Assembly (NCBI GenBank): GCA_963680875.1
Contig: OY804579.1
Span: 78,171,095-78,235,094 of the forward strand
DNA from: Bathymodiolus brooksi
Lineage: Eukaryota > Mollusca > Bivalvia > Mytilida > Modiolidae
Length of the DNA stretch: 64,000 bases
Direction: 5' to 3'
Shown here one piece after another: positions 52,695 to 64,000 of this stretch; position 1 is the first letter of the stretch; each line of letters starts with the position of its first letter. The position numbers were made by a program, and so were the translations under genes. The notes under the pieces are model-generated. The model did not search any database, was not told where the DNA came from, and saw only the letters and a list, made by a program, of their open reading frames with translations.

Positions 52695-53181
52695 TAGTCA
52701 TCTGTCAAAAGTATTGGGAAATGTAAAAAAAATCCCTATATAATCAACCAAAACCATATTTTTTCAAAAAAATATTGTGAAGTAATTTCTGGATAGATTT
52801 TAACAATTGTACACCAAAACATTCAGAATTGTCAATATTTTGATTGTTTATTAACTCATTATGTTGTTTTCAGTTATTTTTATTTGTACATAATTTAAAC
52901 ACAACAAATAAAAATTGATTTTGATTTTCCTATATATTTCAACTAAAAATAAAACCTAAAAATTAACAATCATGGAAAAATTATGTACAAATAAAAACTA
53001 CTCGTATAGAGATTTGAGCAAATAAACAAACAAAATATAGACAATTCCGAATGTTTTGGTGTAAAATTTGTTACAATCTATCCAGAAATGATTTCACAAT
53101 AATTTTTGGAAAAAAATATGGTTTTGGTTGATTATATAGGGATATTTTTTTACATTTCCCAATACTTTTGACAGATGACTG
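52695..53181. mobile_element. Long-hairpin MITE with TA duplication (Tc1/mariner-like ends)
   Basis: Ends read (C/T)AGTCATCTGTCAAAAGTA on the left and its reverse complement on the right, flanked by TA at 52693-52694 and 53182-53183. Arms of about 160 bp pair closely, and pairing continues into the core (TTTTATTTGTACATAATTT against its reverse complement), so nearly all 487 bp can fold on itself. No ORF. The TA duplication and end sequence suggest mobilisation by a Tc1/mariner-type transposase, but its TIR differs from that of the element at 10810-13581. Confidence 0.88.
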
Positions 53182-53299
53182 TACATATTAGTTTTCAAGT
53201 GTATTTCTTTTCCATAAACTATTAACAGTAAAAAGTCCATAAATTTTTATGAAAGTTGAACAAATCCTAAGTACAATGAATTATTAATTTAATTGAAAA

Positions 53300-53877
53300 T
53301 GAGATTAAAAAAAAGTATGGGCCAGTCTCCAGGATATGGCAAAACCCAGCTTAATGAACCTCCATATTCTGATTTTAATTTTATTAAATGGTCATAAGAT
53401 TTCCTGTCCCAACAACAACTTGATACTGAAGCTTTATCCCAATCTGAAACTTTTTGTGAAGAATATTCAAAGTTTTCAAAACTGTGGCTTTTGAATCTGC
53501 TGTCTCATCTAAAACTTCAATTGAACAAAACTCAGATTTTTCAGTGTCAGTTTCAGAAAATGAAAGAAAAGTCTTAAGACCTGGGAGATCTACATGTATA
53601 CCATTTTCCTGTACCAAATATTTCAGAAAACTGTGTAAAGCTGACAATTTCTTCTCGAAACTTTCCCATGCAAAGGTTTCATCACCCGTTTCCTTGAAAT
53701 CTTCCAAACTTAAATGGGAGAATTTATTGCCTCTAATGGGAGAGGGTTCACCAATTTTGTCTTCTGGTTCTTTCAGTGATTTAATTAAAGCTGTTTTGTC
53801 AACTAAATCTTCAATTTTTTTGTACAAATCTGGCAACAATAAAGCTTTGTTGGATAAAAAGTCACTGACTACAAATT
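53300..53877 (-). pseudogene. DUF6589-like protein relic, frameshifted
   Basis: A minus-strand exon-like frame begins after TCCTGTTTTAG (first base 53877) with FVVSDFLSNKALLLPDLY. It continues through KTALIKSLKEPEDKIG, LSLEDFKETGDETFAWESFEKK, SIEVLDETADSKATVLKTL and LHKKFQIGIKLQYQVVVG, then stops at 53384. Near 53403-53412, shifting one base restores a long reading: KSYDHLIKLKSEYGGSL, then SWVLPYPGDW to about 53322. The VVVGD-YDHL and PYPGDW motifs are, from memory, those of DUF6589-type proteins, numerous and uncharacterised in molluscs and cnidarians. After PGDW the match is lost. A sequencing or assembly error could mimic the frameshift, but loss after PGDW favours a true relic. Confidence 0.6.
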
Positions 53878-53962
53878 CTAAAACAGGATAAAACAGTAAT
53901 GGTCAAGATTGTCAGAGTCTACATTGCAATATTCCACCTGATCAAACTGTGAAAACATTTAC

Positions 53963-54125
53963 CGTAGTTAACTGGTAGTCATCAGTTTTTGAAAGTTCAT
54001 TTAGAGAATCATCAGACCTCACAAATTTGTTAAAATTTTTATAACATGTAAGGCATAAAATGGCTTTGCCTGCAGACAATGAACACAGGGCCCAGGGTCC
54101 CTGCCACTGTGGGCTTCAGAACAGT
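53963..54125 (-). pseudogene. Possible upstream exon of the DUF6589-like relic
   Basis: Minus frame reads PQWQGPWALCSLSAGKAILC, then LTCYKNFNKFVRSDDS and ending KTDDYQLTT, before a GTAAAT donor (G at 53962). It sits 85 bp from the next exon-like block, a plausible small intron. However, the phase does not match (this ends in phase 0, the next needs one carried base), so the join is unproven and may reflect decay. Confidence 0.3.
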
Positions 54126-54179
54126 TAAGTTTTTTTTGGGGCATTAACTACTAGTCAACTATGGTAAAATCACAGTCTT

Positions 54180-55250
54180 GCAAAATACAGTTGTTTAATC
54201 AATTAAATATCATATATGCAGTTACATACAGGGCGTAATCTGATGTAAACAATGCAGTTTTCTTGTAAACTTTCGGTTAAAATATAAAGATATTAATAAA
54301 TCTAATAAAAGGCAGACATATACACACTACATGGGTGTTTTGGGGGAGAAATGTTCACCAAAATGGGCAAATTTTACACTAAAACAAGGCGAAAATTAAA
54401 AAAACATGCCTCGTCGAATTTTCTTTCAGGAATGATTTCCATTCAGGGTGACGGAATTTCCAGTTGAGAGAGCATTTACTATTGGTTGATGATGCTATAT
54501 CACTCCTGTATCATCAATTTCATGTCCTAATATAGAATTGTGTCAGCTTTTTCATTGGCCGAAAAATGTAAACAAACCGAACCTCGTGTTTTTACACATT
54601 TTAGAATGCACGATTCGAAACACGTTTTTGACTAATATAAACCTCGGTCGCTTGTCTGATATAGCCAGTCATTGCAAAATATATATATATATTTTATAGA
54701 AATCACGTTTCTATCACAATTTTGTCTATTTAATACTTTATTTCACGTTTATCCTACAACGACGCGAATGAAAAATTTTGCGGGACTTGTAAAGCAGCAC
54801 CTAGCGGGAATTTTTTGCGGTTATCGCCCCCTGACTGCGTGGTTTTAGAATCACTAGCTATAACGGTCAAATCATGGGTTTGCTTTCCTACTGATTTACC
54901 CATTAAAATCAAACTTAAAATAAAAATTTAAACATTTTAGGCATTGGTCCCTTTTAAACCCCATATCTTGGAAATGGTACAAGTGCTACAATAAGATTTC
55001 CTATCGTTTTGGGTGTTTGTCCGTTTTGCTATTGTATCCCTGAAACCACACAAGTTATGTCAAATCTGTTTGAACAGTGTAGTTTGAAATCAAAATTGGA
55101 CTTGAAATAAAAATTCCCATAAAAAGTGGTTATAAAATAAACACTCCACATACAAAAAACAGAAGACAACCTTTTTGGCACATTGGGACCTCTTGTTTGA
55201 TAAACTTTTTGAGCTAGAACCCTAATCTTTATTCTGTGCCAAGGATCATA
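54180..55250. other. Intergenic, no recognised feature
   Basis: No long open frame. AT-rich with a TATATATA run at about 54679-54691. Confidence 0.4.
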
Positions 55251-55251
55251 G

Positions 55252-55365
55252 TGTTAAAATTTCAGAAGGACTGGCAAACTAGAACAACAATTTTCGCATG
55301 GAAACCACTGTGTCTATATAGACTAACGATGACAACAGACCCATAACATAATACAGCCACAAACA
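55252..55365 (+). repeat. Dispersed repeat D, copy 2
   Basis: GCAAACTAGAACAACAATTTT, GGAAACCACTGTGTCTATAT and CAACAGACCCATAACATAAT match 49425-49530. Confidence 0.6.
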
Positions 55366-57820
55366 AAAATTGTAGTCATATAACAAGCCAAAACATAAAT
55401 AAAAACATTCTACACCAGTGCAGTACTATATTTAGTTAACAACATTAACATTTATTGCTATAACTTTTCATAACTTATTAACCATATTAACCTGGTTAGT
55501 CACTAAAATTGTGTTGCCTGTCCATAAAAAAGGAGTATAAATCTGGGCAAAAAAACTGATCGCCCCAAAAAAACTGAGATAGTCAAATCTTTATTAAAAG
55601 GTCACTTTTGGGACAAAAAAAAGATGGTCTTTTAAGACAGGTGACCTCTTAAAAGAGGTTCATTTCATATAAAATTTTCTAAGACAAGGCAAGAAAAAGG
55701 TAACCTTTTAATACAGGTGACTGCTTAATAGAGGTGGCCACATGGGTAGGTTTGACTGCAATCATTTCCATTTGCAAATTAATCAAGCAAAACATAGAAA
55801 GTTGTCAAAATTGCAGTATACCAACAGGAATGTTGTACACTATGTCTTTTGGTAGATGAAGGAAATCATACCATTATTATTGTATAGGTCCTATATATGT
55901 CCTAACTTTATGCATAGACCTAAAAGAATCTAATCACCTTTAAACAAAAATTCATCAGTTCTGAACAATTCTGCTTCACTACACAGTGAAAACCTTTCTT
56001 AAGTGGTTGATACATCGGTGAAGATACTTGTTTCAGCTTGCTATTTGTTTAGGAAAGACAACACAAGTTTAGTATCTTTCAATAAAAATAATAATTAAAA
56101 TAAAAATATATGGTTTGTATAAATAAGTCTTTTTTTTTAAACAGTCAATATTGTTCTTTTTATAATTTTCACACAAGTAAAAAAAACAGCAATCCAAATT
56201 TATATTAAAAACAAATCTTATGATGAACCAATATTTAGTACAATTGATATAACAAAAGATGAAAATATTTCTATGAAGAAAAAAAAATAAAATAAGTACC
56301 GGTATACAAATGTAGCATAGTTGAAAAGGATAAAACGTAATATCAAAAATGTGTTACAACCCTTCCATTATCAAATATGTGTTGAACTCATCTACTCCAA
56401 AATTAGTTGACAAGATAGAATTCTTTATTTACATTGCAGTCTTTAGAACTGAGGACAAGAGACCCTTGATAATACTTGTTTCGTGTGTTTATTAATGAAG
56501 TAGTTAACTTGCTATTAATAGTACATGTATCATAATTTGTTTATTTTTCGCAAATTGTAATACCAGTAACAGTTTATAAGATAATAAAATATTTGATTTA
56601 ATTAGATTATTTTTTATTATTTGTGAAGAAAACATGACCAAACAATTTTTAAATGTTGACAGATTTCCTGTCCTGTTCTGGTAATTGGATTTTAAGATGA
56701 CATTATTGTTCACATATTTTATACTATTTTTTTCTAAATGTGACACTGTACTTTTCAACAAGGAATTTTGGTAAAATTGGTGATTTACATTTATTTTGTG
56801 TAAAAAAAACTGCTGGCCTGGGGAAAAAAACCATAGACATCTATTTTTTTTAACACTAAATCATTCATTGTTCAGAAGTAATACATGTATAACAACTCCA
56901 CAACATTCAGCTACACCAAACGAGTGGCAGCACCAATTATTAAGCAGTTAAGGAATGTTAACTGAAATGATTATATTTACATTTCAACATCATCGTTGAT
57001 ATCAAGTCTTATATAATTCAAATGAGAAAATGGTGGCAAAAAAAATCACTAGGTATCTGACTATTAATAAGCATTGCAACATCACCCATTTTGTTAGGTC
57101 GACAGTTTGTTTAATATGATAAAATCTCCCATTAATTTGACTAGCTCATAGATCAGATGTTCTATTCAGATGCTGAAATAACATAAAACGTGAAATCTGA
57201 GCTTAAAGAGTCGTCTATATTGATAAGAACTACTATATCTATTATTTCAGTTGGAAAAACATCCTTTTCTCATAACTCCATTTTTCTCCACCGTAAAACA
57301 AACTTTAAATAGTTACAAAACAAAAAGGGACAGACAAATTTGGTTTTATCGTCTCCCATGTCTTTCAAAATGTAAATAATGAGGCGATTCTCAACTGGGA
57401 AACCAGCCCTTAATATTCTATTTAATATGACACTCGAAAACTGGTGACGTAGTACACATAGTAATAAATAGACAGGTGTAGGGGGGTTTTTTTGCCACCA
57501 TTTTGAAACAGAATGAAAATACTTTGTTTTTCATGCTATTTTTGGAAAACTTGATCCTGTTCCCTGTATTAAGATATTACTATTCATGTGTTAGACCATA
57601 GAAAACCAGCAATGCCAGGATACATGTATAATAAAATATAATTCAAAATAACATCCCATTTGCCTCATAAAAAAGACTACATATTTAGATTGTCAAATTC
57701 AAAACAATTTTACTGATCCCCAAAAATAATCAGGCAATGTCATAGAATATCAATACAAAAATTTACAACCACTTATTTATTTCTATATTCTAAAAGTTGG
57801 ATAAATAGAAATACAGGTAT
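55366..57820. other. Intergenic with a short degenerate repeat
   Basis: About 55595-55745 carries repeated AGGTGAC-type words (GACAGGTGACCTCTTAAAAG, TACAGGTGACTGCTTAATAG), an internal imperfect tandem repeat of the kind seen in dispersed elements of many invertebrates. The minus open frame at 56504-56761 is not recognised. Nothing else seen. Confidence 0.4.
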
Positions 57821-57821
57821 T

Positions 57822-58010
57822 TAATGACACAATAAACAATATTTCAGTTATACCGTGGTAGTTAGCTTTATTGGTGGAGTATCCAGAGAGAACCATGTAT
57901 GTTCTATATATTCTCTATAAACTTGGAATGACACAAGGCTGAATTCAATATATATCATCATTAATATTCATGAATCTTAATGGTGATAGGAAATTTGTAA
58001 TGTAACATAA
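57822..58010 (-). mobile_element. SINE-like family A, degraded copy
   Basis: TTTAATGACACAATAAACAA, TATTTCAGTTATACCGTGG, TTTATTGGTGGAG and TTAATGGTGATAGG keep the family order, with many changes. Confidence 0.55.
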
Positions 58011-58013
58011 GTT

Positions 58014-58391
58014 AGACGATGCTTATTGTATTGTGACATCTATCGGCCTATGCTTATTATATTGTAGCATCTATCAGCCTATGATTATTATATTGTGGCA
58101 TCTATCAGCCTATGTTTATTATATTGTGGCAACTGTCAGCCTATGTTTATTGTATTGTGGCATCTGTCAGCATGTTTATTGTATTGTGGCATCTGTCAGC
58201 CTATGCTTATTGTATTGTGGCATCTGTCAGCCTATGTTTATTGTATTGTGGCATCTGTCAGCCTATGCTTATTGTATTGCAGCATCTGTCAGCCTATGTT
58301 TATTGTATTGCAGCATCTGTCAGCCTGTTTATTGTATTGTGGCATCTGTCAGCCTATGCTTATTGTATTGTGGCATCTGTCAGCCTATGTT
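58014..58391 (+). repeat. Minisatellite, 31 bp x about 12
   Basis: Unit CTATGCTTATTGTATTGTGG plus CATCTGTCAGC. Two units are shortened (near 58171 and 58326). Overlapping open frames in all three forward frames (58033-58414) come from the repeat. Confidence 0.92.
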
Positions 58392-59127
58392 CACATTCTT
58401 TAATTGACAATTAGTTCATAATTAGTGCTTTGATCTATGCTCCTATGAGGTAAGACAATACAAATTAATACTGACATGAATTTATCTATACATGTAGTCA
58501 TTTTGGCATGGATTAAAAAAAAAATTAATACCATTTAAACAGAATTTCCAAAACTATGTCTACTTCATGAGGGGAAAATACAACTTGTAAATAAGTTTGC
58601 TACTTAAAATACAAAATTTCCTACTAAAGGTGGGTTTACACAGCACAACTTCTCATACAATTTTAAAACGCTTCAGCAACATCTGATAAGAGAAATCGCT
58701 TAGCGATGAGCTTAAACGGCACACTTTATGTACTTTTTGTCAGATGAAAATAGGGAACAAACCAATTTTGAAGCAATGTTTAGACAAGGAGAAAAAACAT
58801 CTGATTTTCCAATTCAAATGGAAAGAAGTTTGTCGAAAGTGATGTCTCAGTTAAAAACCAGATGGAAAATCATGCCATGTAAACACACCTTTGATAATCA
58901 CATGTAAAAACTGACAACAAATTAATGATATTACACACAACCGGTACTTGCATTGTTAAACAATTCTCCCGTTTCTCCTTATCTTATCATATAGAATAAA
59001 CACATATCTACAACTAAAATTCATCTATATTAACCTTCATAAATATCATGTTATTTATTAATTTATCAATCTAAAAACCGAAATGACCAGGTATGATAAG
59101 GGCATTATCTGCCTTCCCCCCCCCCCT

Positions 59128-59173
<46 letters not shown>

Positions 59174-61223
59174 TTAGATGAAAAATGAAATGGGACTTTT
59201 AGTATCAACATTAGGACAACATGTATTTTAATCTTGATCATTCAATTAAGGTGATGAAATGTCACAACATTCTCCATTCTGACTTTTCAATGATTTGCTA
59301 CAAAAAGAAAGAAATTAGTTGATTAAGGATTGATCGAAGAAGTACTTTACAATGTACTTTTTAATGGATAACCCCAAGAGCATGTTCCAGAAAAAAAATA
59401 AGACTAATAAGCAAAGGAATTTTGGGTGAAAACATCTATCCACAAAAAAAATAGTATCACCTTCTAAGCTTCTTATTTTTTTTCTTTGGAACAAGCTTAA
59501 GTAATACAAAAAAACATATTGTTCAAATACCTTTTACTAGTATTGGAGACAACAAAATTAATGTGATTCTTTTTTTTTTGGGGTGGGAGTACCAGGAGTT
59601 GTTCCCCTTTCATGTGCATATAGTTTTTATCTCCCTTTGATAACTTAGATAAAGCTTGGCTAAAGAAATGCATTGGTAAGTTATCTCTGCTAGACAAATC
59701 AGGCAAAGGAGATAATATACTCTCTTAAGACATAAGGAAGATTTTTTTTATATTCTCCACCATGAGTTTCAACACGGTAAAATATGACTTAATAATTTCC
59801 CTAAGTCATTTGGACACAGCCCAATGATTTTAATGATAGCATGTAACACTCAATACCTTAACTATTAAGCAAATAAATTATTGTTATACAGATATTACCA
59901 ATACAGCAGTATACAGGTGGGGCCTAACAATAGAAAACTTACAAAAATACATAAAAAGATATTTCATGTCAAAATTAATGTTGCAACTGATTCATTTAAT
60001 AAACCTAAACTGAAGACATTTTGTTTTTGCTGAAATCTGTCGTATTGTAGAATTAAATGTTTCTTAAAAATTATTTATTTTTATCTAGAGTTATTGTTCC
60101 TGGTAATACTTGAGACTATATAATTGCATGATAATATGTAATTCAGGGAGAAAAAAAATTCTTTTTTTTAACATATTATATAAATAAGTAAATAAAACAA
60201 AACTTTTAATAGGTTAACATGACAGTATATTTACAGAAGATAAGGGATATTTCTTCAAGTGTGATAACATTAGTTGTATCTTTCAAGTGAATCACAAAGG
60301 AATAAAGATAAATATAAATAGATTCTTACAGCATACAATGACATTTCCAAATGGTATAAGAATTTTTTTCTATTAATAAGTGGGTGGTCTGCATCGGAAT
60401 AAAGTACAGAGCATACAATGATATCTTCAAATGATGTAAGAAATTCTTTCTATTAATGAGTGGTCTGCATCAGAAGTACAAAATGTACAACATATAACAT
60501 ACATGTATTAAAATTTCACATACAAGAACAAAAGGACTACTGGTCAGTGAGTAGTTTTTGACCACTACCAATTCTGGCCCATGTGCTTATTACACATGAG
60601 CGAACACAATTTTTTTTTTTTTAGATAATTGTTATTATACTTCCCTGACAATTTCACACAAATATTTGCATAATTTCACAACTTGTGACTTAACATTGAC
60701 TAGATGATGAGAATACATGTAGTTACATGGTGTGAACTTCTCATTGACCAGTACAGGTGGTAAATGCTTATTTCAGATAGATCGTAGTGGTCACTGACAT
60801 ATTACAATAACAAATAACTGACCAAATTGATCACACTATGTTGTATTTAATACATGTCGCTGTAGGAATAGAATAAAAACCATAAACCTTAATAGTTTTA
60901 GACAATGATTGCATAGATCTAAATCCAGCTACCATATGATTGTGGATATAGCCACACATAACATGTGTGGATCATATCTCAGTTTGGTCGAATATAAGAA
61001 CCTTATTTTGTAAGTAATGTCCATCAATAATGATAAAAATAACAAGACAACTAGAATTTTGTGAACCTGTTTTTTTTTGTAAATAATGTCAGTCGATTAT
61101 GATAAAAAAAAATATAATGACAATTAGCACTTTATAGACAAGATGTTTTTAATGTCTTCTTTTTTTTTCTCTTTTTATTTTGTTTGTATTGAATTGAACA
61201 TCATTCTGTTTACTAACATTTCA
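58392..61223. other. Intergenic, simple repeats and a degraded SINE A
   Basis: A C10 run and then a T-rich run of about 40 at 59117-59167. Two tandem copies of a segment of about 80 bp (60331-60478), each with AGCATACAATGA and GTGGTCTGCATC. A degraded family A SINE (minus strand) at about 60760-60960 (GTTGTATTTAATACATGTCG, ATCCAGCTACCATATGATTG). No gene. Confidence 0.45.
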
Positions 61224-61384
61224 TTGGATAATGACTTGGATAACGACTATGTCAAGCATTTATTGGATAATGACTTTGTCAAGAATTTACTTGTGTCAAA
61301 CATTTTCCTGATACTGACTATGTCAAACACTTACCAGATACTGACTTTGTCAAACATCTACTGGATACTGACTATGTCAAACAG
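61224..61384 (+). repeat. Imperfect tandem repeat, about 30 bp x 5
   Basis: Units contain GGATAATGACTTTGTCAA or GATACTGACTATGTCAAAC. The open frame at 61143-61454 is repeat-derived. Confidence 0.7.
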
Positions 61385-61581
61385 ATGCATGAGAGGAAAT
61401 ATTTACAGAACAAAAAACACACTTTTCTTCATAATTATATGTATGTGTATATAAAAAATAAAATTTAATTTCAATTTTTAAAGACTATTAGTCTTAAAAT
61501 TCTGTCCATCAAAAAATGTATCTTTAACAAACTTAAGAAAAACAGTGAATAAATAGTATGATTTACAAAATATATGCTTAT

Positions 61582-61587
61582 TTTATT
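61582..61587 (-). terminator. Candidate ZDHHC6 polyadenylation signal AATAAA
   Basis: Minus-strand AATAAA about 390 nt after the ZDHHC6 stop; gives a 3' UTR of ordinary length. Other hexamers further on cannot be excluded. Confidence 0.4.
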
Positions 61588-61975
61588 TCCATTTACTATT
61601 TTTTCAAAATAAACATTTAAGAGAACAACATAAAAATTAAAAGTTTAAATTCAAAGTTCATGAAGAAAGTATCTGAATTTAAACTACACTAAAAAAATCT
61701 TAAAATAAACAAGATGTTAACTAGTTACTTCATAAATTTATCTGTGACCTTAGTGTACTTAAACTATTAATAGTTGCTGAGATCAGAATAAAACCCACAC
61801 CACCAAGATGTGCTTGTTGGAAAAACAAAACCAATTCCATTTTGTTAGTGAAGCACTTCTATTTATAGTACAAATCCCACAACAGTATTCTTTTTAAGTT
61901 CTTTCAAAATTAAAATACATACTGTTAATAAAAACAATTTGCTATAAAAAAAATTATCCTAAAATAAAATTTTCA

Positions 61976-62091
61976 TCATTTATCCTTCTTATTTTCATTT
62001 ACATCTTCTTTTCCATGCTTCTGGTCATCACTAACAATTTCAATAGCACATCGTCGTGGAAACCATCCTCTATATCGCTTTTTCATACTGC
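61976..62091 (-). CDS. ZDHHC6: ZDHHC6 last coding exon
   Basis: Acceptor AAAATTTCAG, stop TGA at 61976-61978. Completes a split Gly codon, then [19 protein letters not shown] and a charged tail. The single Cys in RGWFPRRC is the counterpart of a cysteine in the human RGWFPRKC motif. Confidence 0.9.
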
Positions 62092-63807
62092 CTGAAATTT
62101 TAAATTTAAAAATAAAACTTTTTAGATAAATACTGCATAAGTACACAATAATTTGGATTTCAGAGGCCTAAATACTTTTTGCAAAAAAAAATACTTTCTA
62201 AAAAACATGAGTTCAAATTTAATGTGTAATAAAATTGTTTCTTCTTCTGACTTGTATTGCATATCAATCTTTAATTATGATAACTTTCATTTATAACTTA
62301 TTTCCTTGAAATGGAAAAGGAAGCTATAATTAATATAACTTTCTTACCACTTTTATTTTCATCATCTTTACGTGTTCTCGTCCCATATAGCCAATGCCTA
62401 AAAAAAATAATATAGAGACTTAAAACAAACATTTTTTTCATTTTTGCATGATCAAATTGTATTTGAATTTTTCATCTCAACATCTACAGAAATCTGTGGA
62501 CACAATAGTGAATGAAATCATACAGTTACAGTGATATACATTAACATACATATTGAGAACAAATCACACAGAAATAGATGTTTTTTAAACACAGTTTTGG
62601 ATCTTGCCACGACAATGTCACCAATTCACAGAATACCTTGAGGAATGGAACTACTAGCTTCACCAAATGGTCCAGATGTCTAATTATTATGCTGATGCTT
62701 CTTATATTGTTCCCTGATATCACAGATATATGGATCATCACCCGTTTCGCTGGTCAATTTCGGTAGTTTGACTTACAGTCTGAGACAATTTCAGCTGCGA
62801 TCACTTATCCCCTCACCTATACTTGCACAAGTGTTTTTTTCTACAACACGAATGAACATTTTCTGCTGTCCTAATAAGATTTTAAATAATTTAATGTTGC
62901 CCATTGTCAGTATTGAGATATGATTCCATAGTCAAGAAGCTGTTGTGTACTACATGTACTGTAACTTAACTACAGTGTTGTCGTCCAGCTTCAATCACGG
63001 TGACTGCCCATGTTTTGACACATTCAGTGTCATCCAGCTTCAATCATAGCGAAAAGGAAAATGGCATGATGTACAAATTGATGCACATCTAGGAAAGTCA
63101 CAAAAATGCATCCTATACAACATGCAGCACAGTCTAATTTAATTGCCCACAGAGCTCGATAGAGATTGCATTCATATTCTTGTTAAGTAACTGCTGTTTC
63201 TATTTTACTTAAGTGTTAACTGGAACCAATACTGGTATTCATAAATTAGGCTTGGTTTATGGTGTTTAATGCCACTTTCAACAATATTTCAGTTATATCA
63301 TGGTGGTCAGTTTTATTGGTGGAGGAAACGGGAGAACCTGGAGAAAACCTCTGCCCTGTCGCAAGTCACTGACAAACTTTATCACATAATTTTGTATCAA
63401 GTACACCTCCTCTGGGTGGGATTCGAACTCAAAACATTAGTGGTGATAGGCACTGTATTTGATTTATGGAGGTTAAATTAGCAAAGATTTCCTACATTAT
63501 TACTTTATCAATAGTTCAATTTATAAAGGATTCCATGTTATTCAGGGTTCGGTTGAGACAGGTTTCATTGTATATAAAAAAGTCATTATAATTTTGTAAA
63601 CCATAAAATATACACATACTTTTTCCATCTGGTAACTAGTACTTTATCATCTTTTTGAACTGGTACCCTAGGCTCATCTGTGAAGGGAATTCTGGTACAC
63701 ACTGTGATACCTTTACTTATAGGAAACCAGGAACCAGAATAATCTTCCACTATTGTATATTCAAATGTCCTATCCCTTTTCTGGGCTTTTTGTTTTATTT
63801 GTTCAAT
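61976..63807 (-). CDS. ZDHHC6: ZDHHC6 palmitoyltransferase, C-terminal exons (partial)
   Basis: Three exons on the minus strand join in frame: complement(61976..62091, 62348..62397, 63620..63807), introns GT-AG. They encode [47 protein letters not shown] and [10 protein letters not shown], then a Lys/Asp/Glu-rich tail ending NKKDK. This matches from memory the human ZDHHC6 C-terminus (VIEDYSG, TEEPRI, YWLYG, RGWFPRKC), its SH3-like domain and charged end. ZDHHC6 is a multipass ER membrane S-acyltransferase of the DHHC family that palmitoylates ER proteins; in humans its SH3 domain cysteines are themselves palmitoylated. The DHHC domain and membrane segments lie beyond 64000. The gene is convergent with DRGX. 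Confidence 0.9.
62348..62397 (-). CDS. ZDHHC6: ZDHHC6 50-nt internal exon
   Basis: Acceptor TTTTTTAG, donor GTAAGA (G at 62347). Encodes [16 protein letters not shown] between a split Lys and a split Gly codon. Small, but the phases fit both sides exactly. Confidence 0.88.
62398..63252. other. ZDHHC6 intron, unique part
   Basis: Two overlapping open frames (62541-62741 minus, 62578-62766 plus) without recognisable content. Near 62975 and 63035, GTCCAGCTTCAATCACGG and ATCCAGCTTCAATCATAG form a short direct repeat. Confidence 0.4.
63253..63462 (-). mobile_element. SINE-like family A copy in a ZDHHC6 intron
   Basis: TTATGGTGTTTAATGCCACT, TTCAACAATATTTCAGTTAT, GGTGGAGGAAACGGGAGAAC and GTGGGATTCGAACTC (reversed B-box). 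Same strand as ZDHHC6, so it is transcribed in sense within the pre-mRNA. The open frame at 63269-63481 is SINE-derived. Confidence 0.78.
63620..63807 (-). CDS. ZDHHC6: ZDHHC6 exon encoding the start of the SH3-like domain
   Basis: Acceptor TTTTTTATAG, donor GTATGT (G at 63619). Starts in phase 0 with [19 protein letters not shown] and ends at LVTRWK plus two bases. The previous exon is outside the window. Confidence 0.9.
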
Positions 63808-64000
63808 CTATAAAAAAAGATAAAATATTTAGATTTAAACAATTTATTTAATCATTTATCTTACACAATAAAAGATAATACAATGTATGTGTGATATAGT
63901 TTGATATATTCACCATTGATACTGGTACACATTTTTAATTTAACATATAAATTCTGATTTTTGTTGTCATTCTGTAATTTTGCTTTGAAAATCCTTTTAC

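Noticed and set aside
58033..58414. Cys-rich repetitive open frames in three frames
   Set aside because: All three frames of the 31-bp minisatellite are open, which shows there is no coding constraint.

Overview
This window is animal nuclear DNA, most likely from a bivalve mollusc and probably a mussel-like (Mytilidae) species. The evidence is AT-rich, intron-rich sequence with conserved bilaterian genes embedded in dense dispersed repeats. Several retroelement and SINE-like families resemble, from memory, ones common in mussel genomes. The species cannot be fixed from the sequence alone.

Two host genes are well supported. DRGX, a paired-class homeobox transcription factor gene, lies on the + strand. 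Six coding exons between 3392 and 26510 join in frame to a 401-residue protein with the DRGX N-terminal start, a Q50 homeodomain and a C-terminal OAR motif. Its first intron is about 15.7 kb. At the right edge, on the - strand, are the last three coding exons of ZDHHC6, an ER palmitoyltransferase (61976-63807, 5' part outside the window), which encode its SH3-like C-terminus. The two genes are convergent, with about 35 kb of repeat-rich intergenic DNA between them.

Mobile elements include: a decayed IS630/Tc1/mariner-superfamily transposon with 111-bp terminal inverted repeats (10810-13581), whose transposase has a stop codon where the third catalytic acidic residue should be; a decayed CR1/L2-type LINE (about 39247-42905); two 5'-truncated LINE 3' ends (1316-1990 and 5303-5797); several 3' fragments of a retroelement whose reverse transcriptase has a YIDD box; a hAT transposase relic (50403-51046); a long-hairpin MITE (52695-53181); a small palindromic element (21013-21189); and two SINE-like families. 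A frameshifted DUF6589-like protein relic sits at about 53300-53877.

The most unusual pattern is a dispersed repeat of about 300 bp, here called R300. At least six different minisatellites (periods 74, 36, 56, 25, 33 and 27 bp) lie inside its copies. Each is an expansion of one of three recognisable R300 segments, and one array has 31 apparently identical 27-bp units. These arrays create long open frames on both strands that are not genes.
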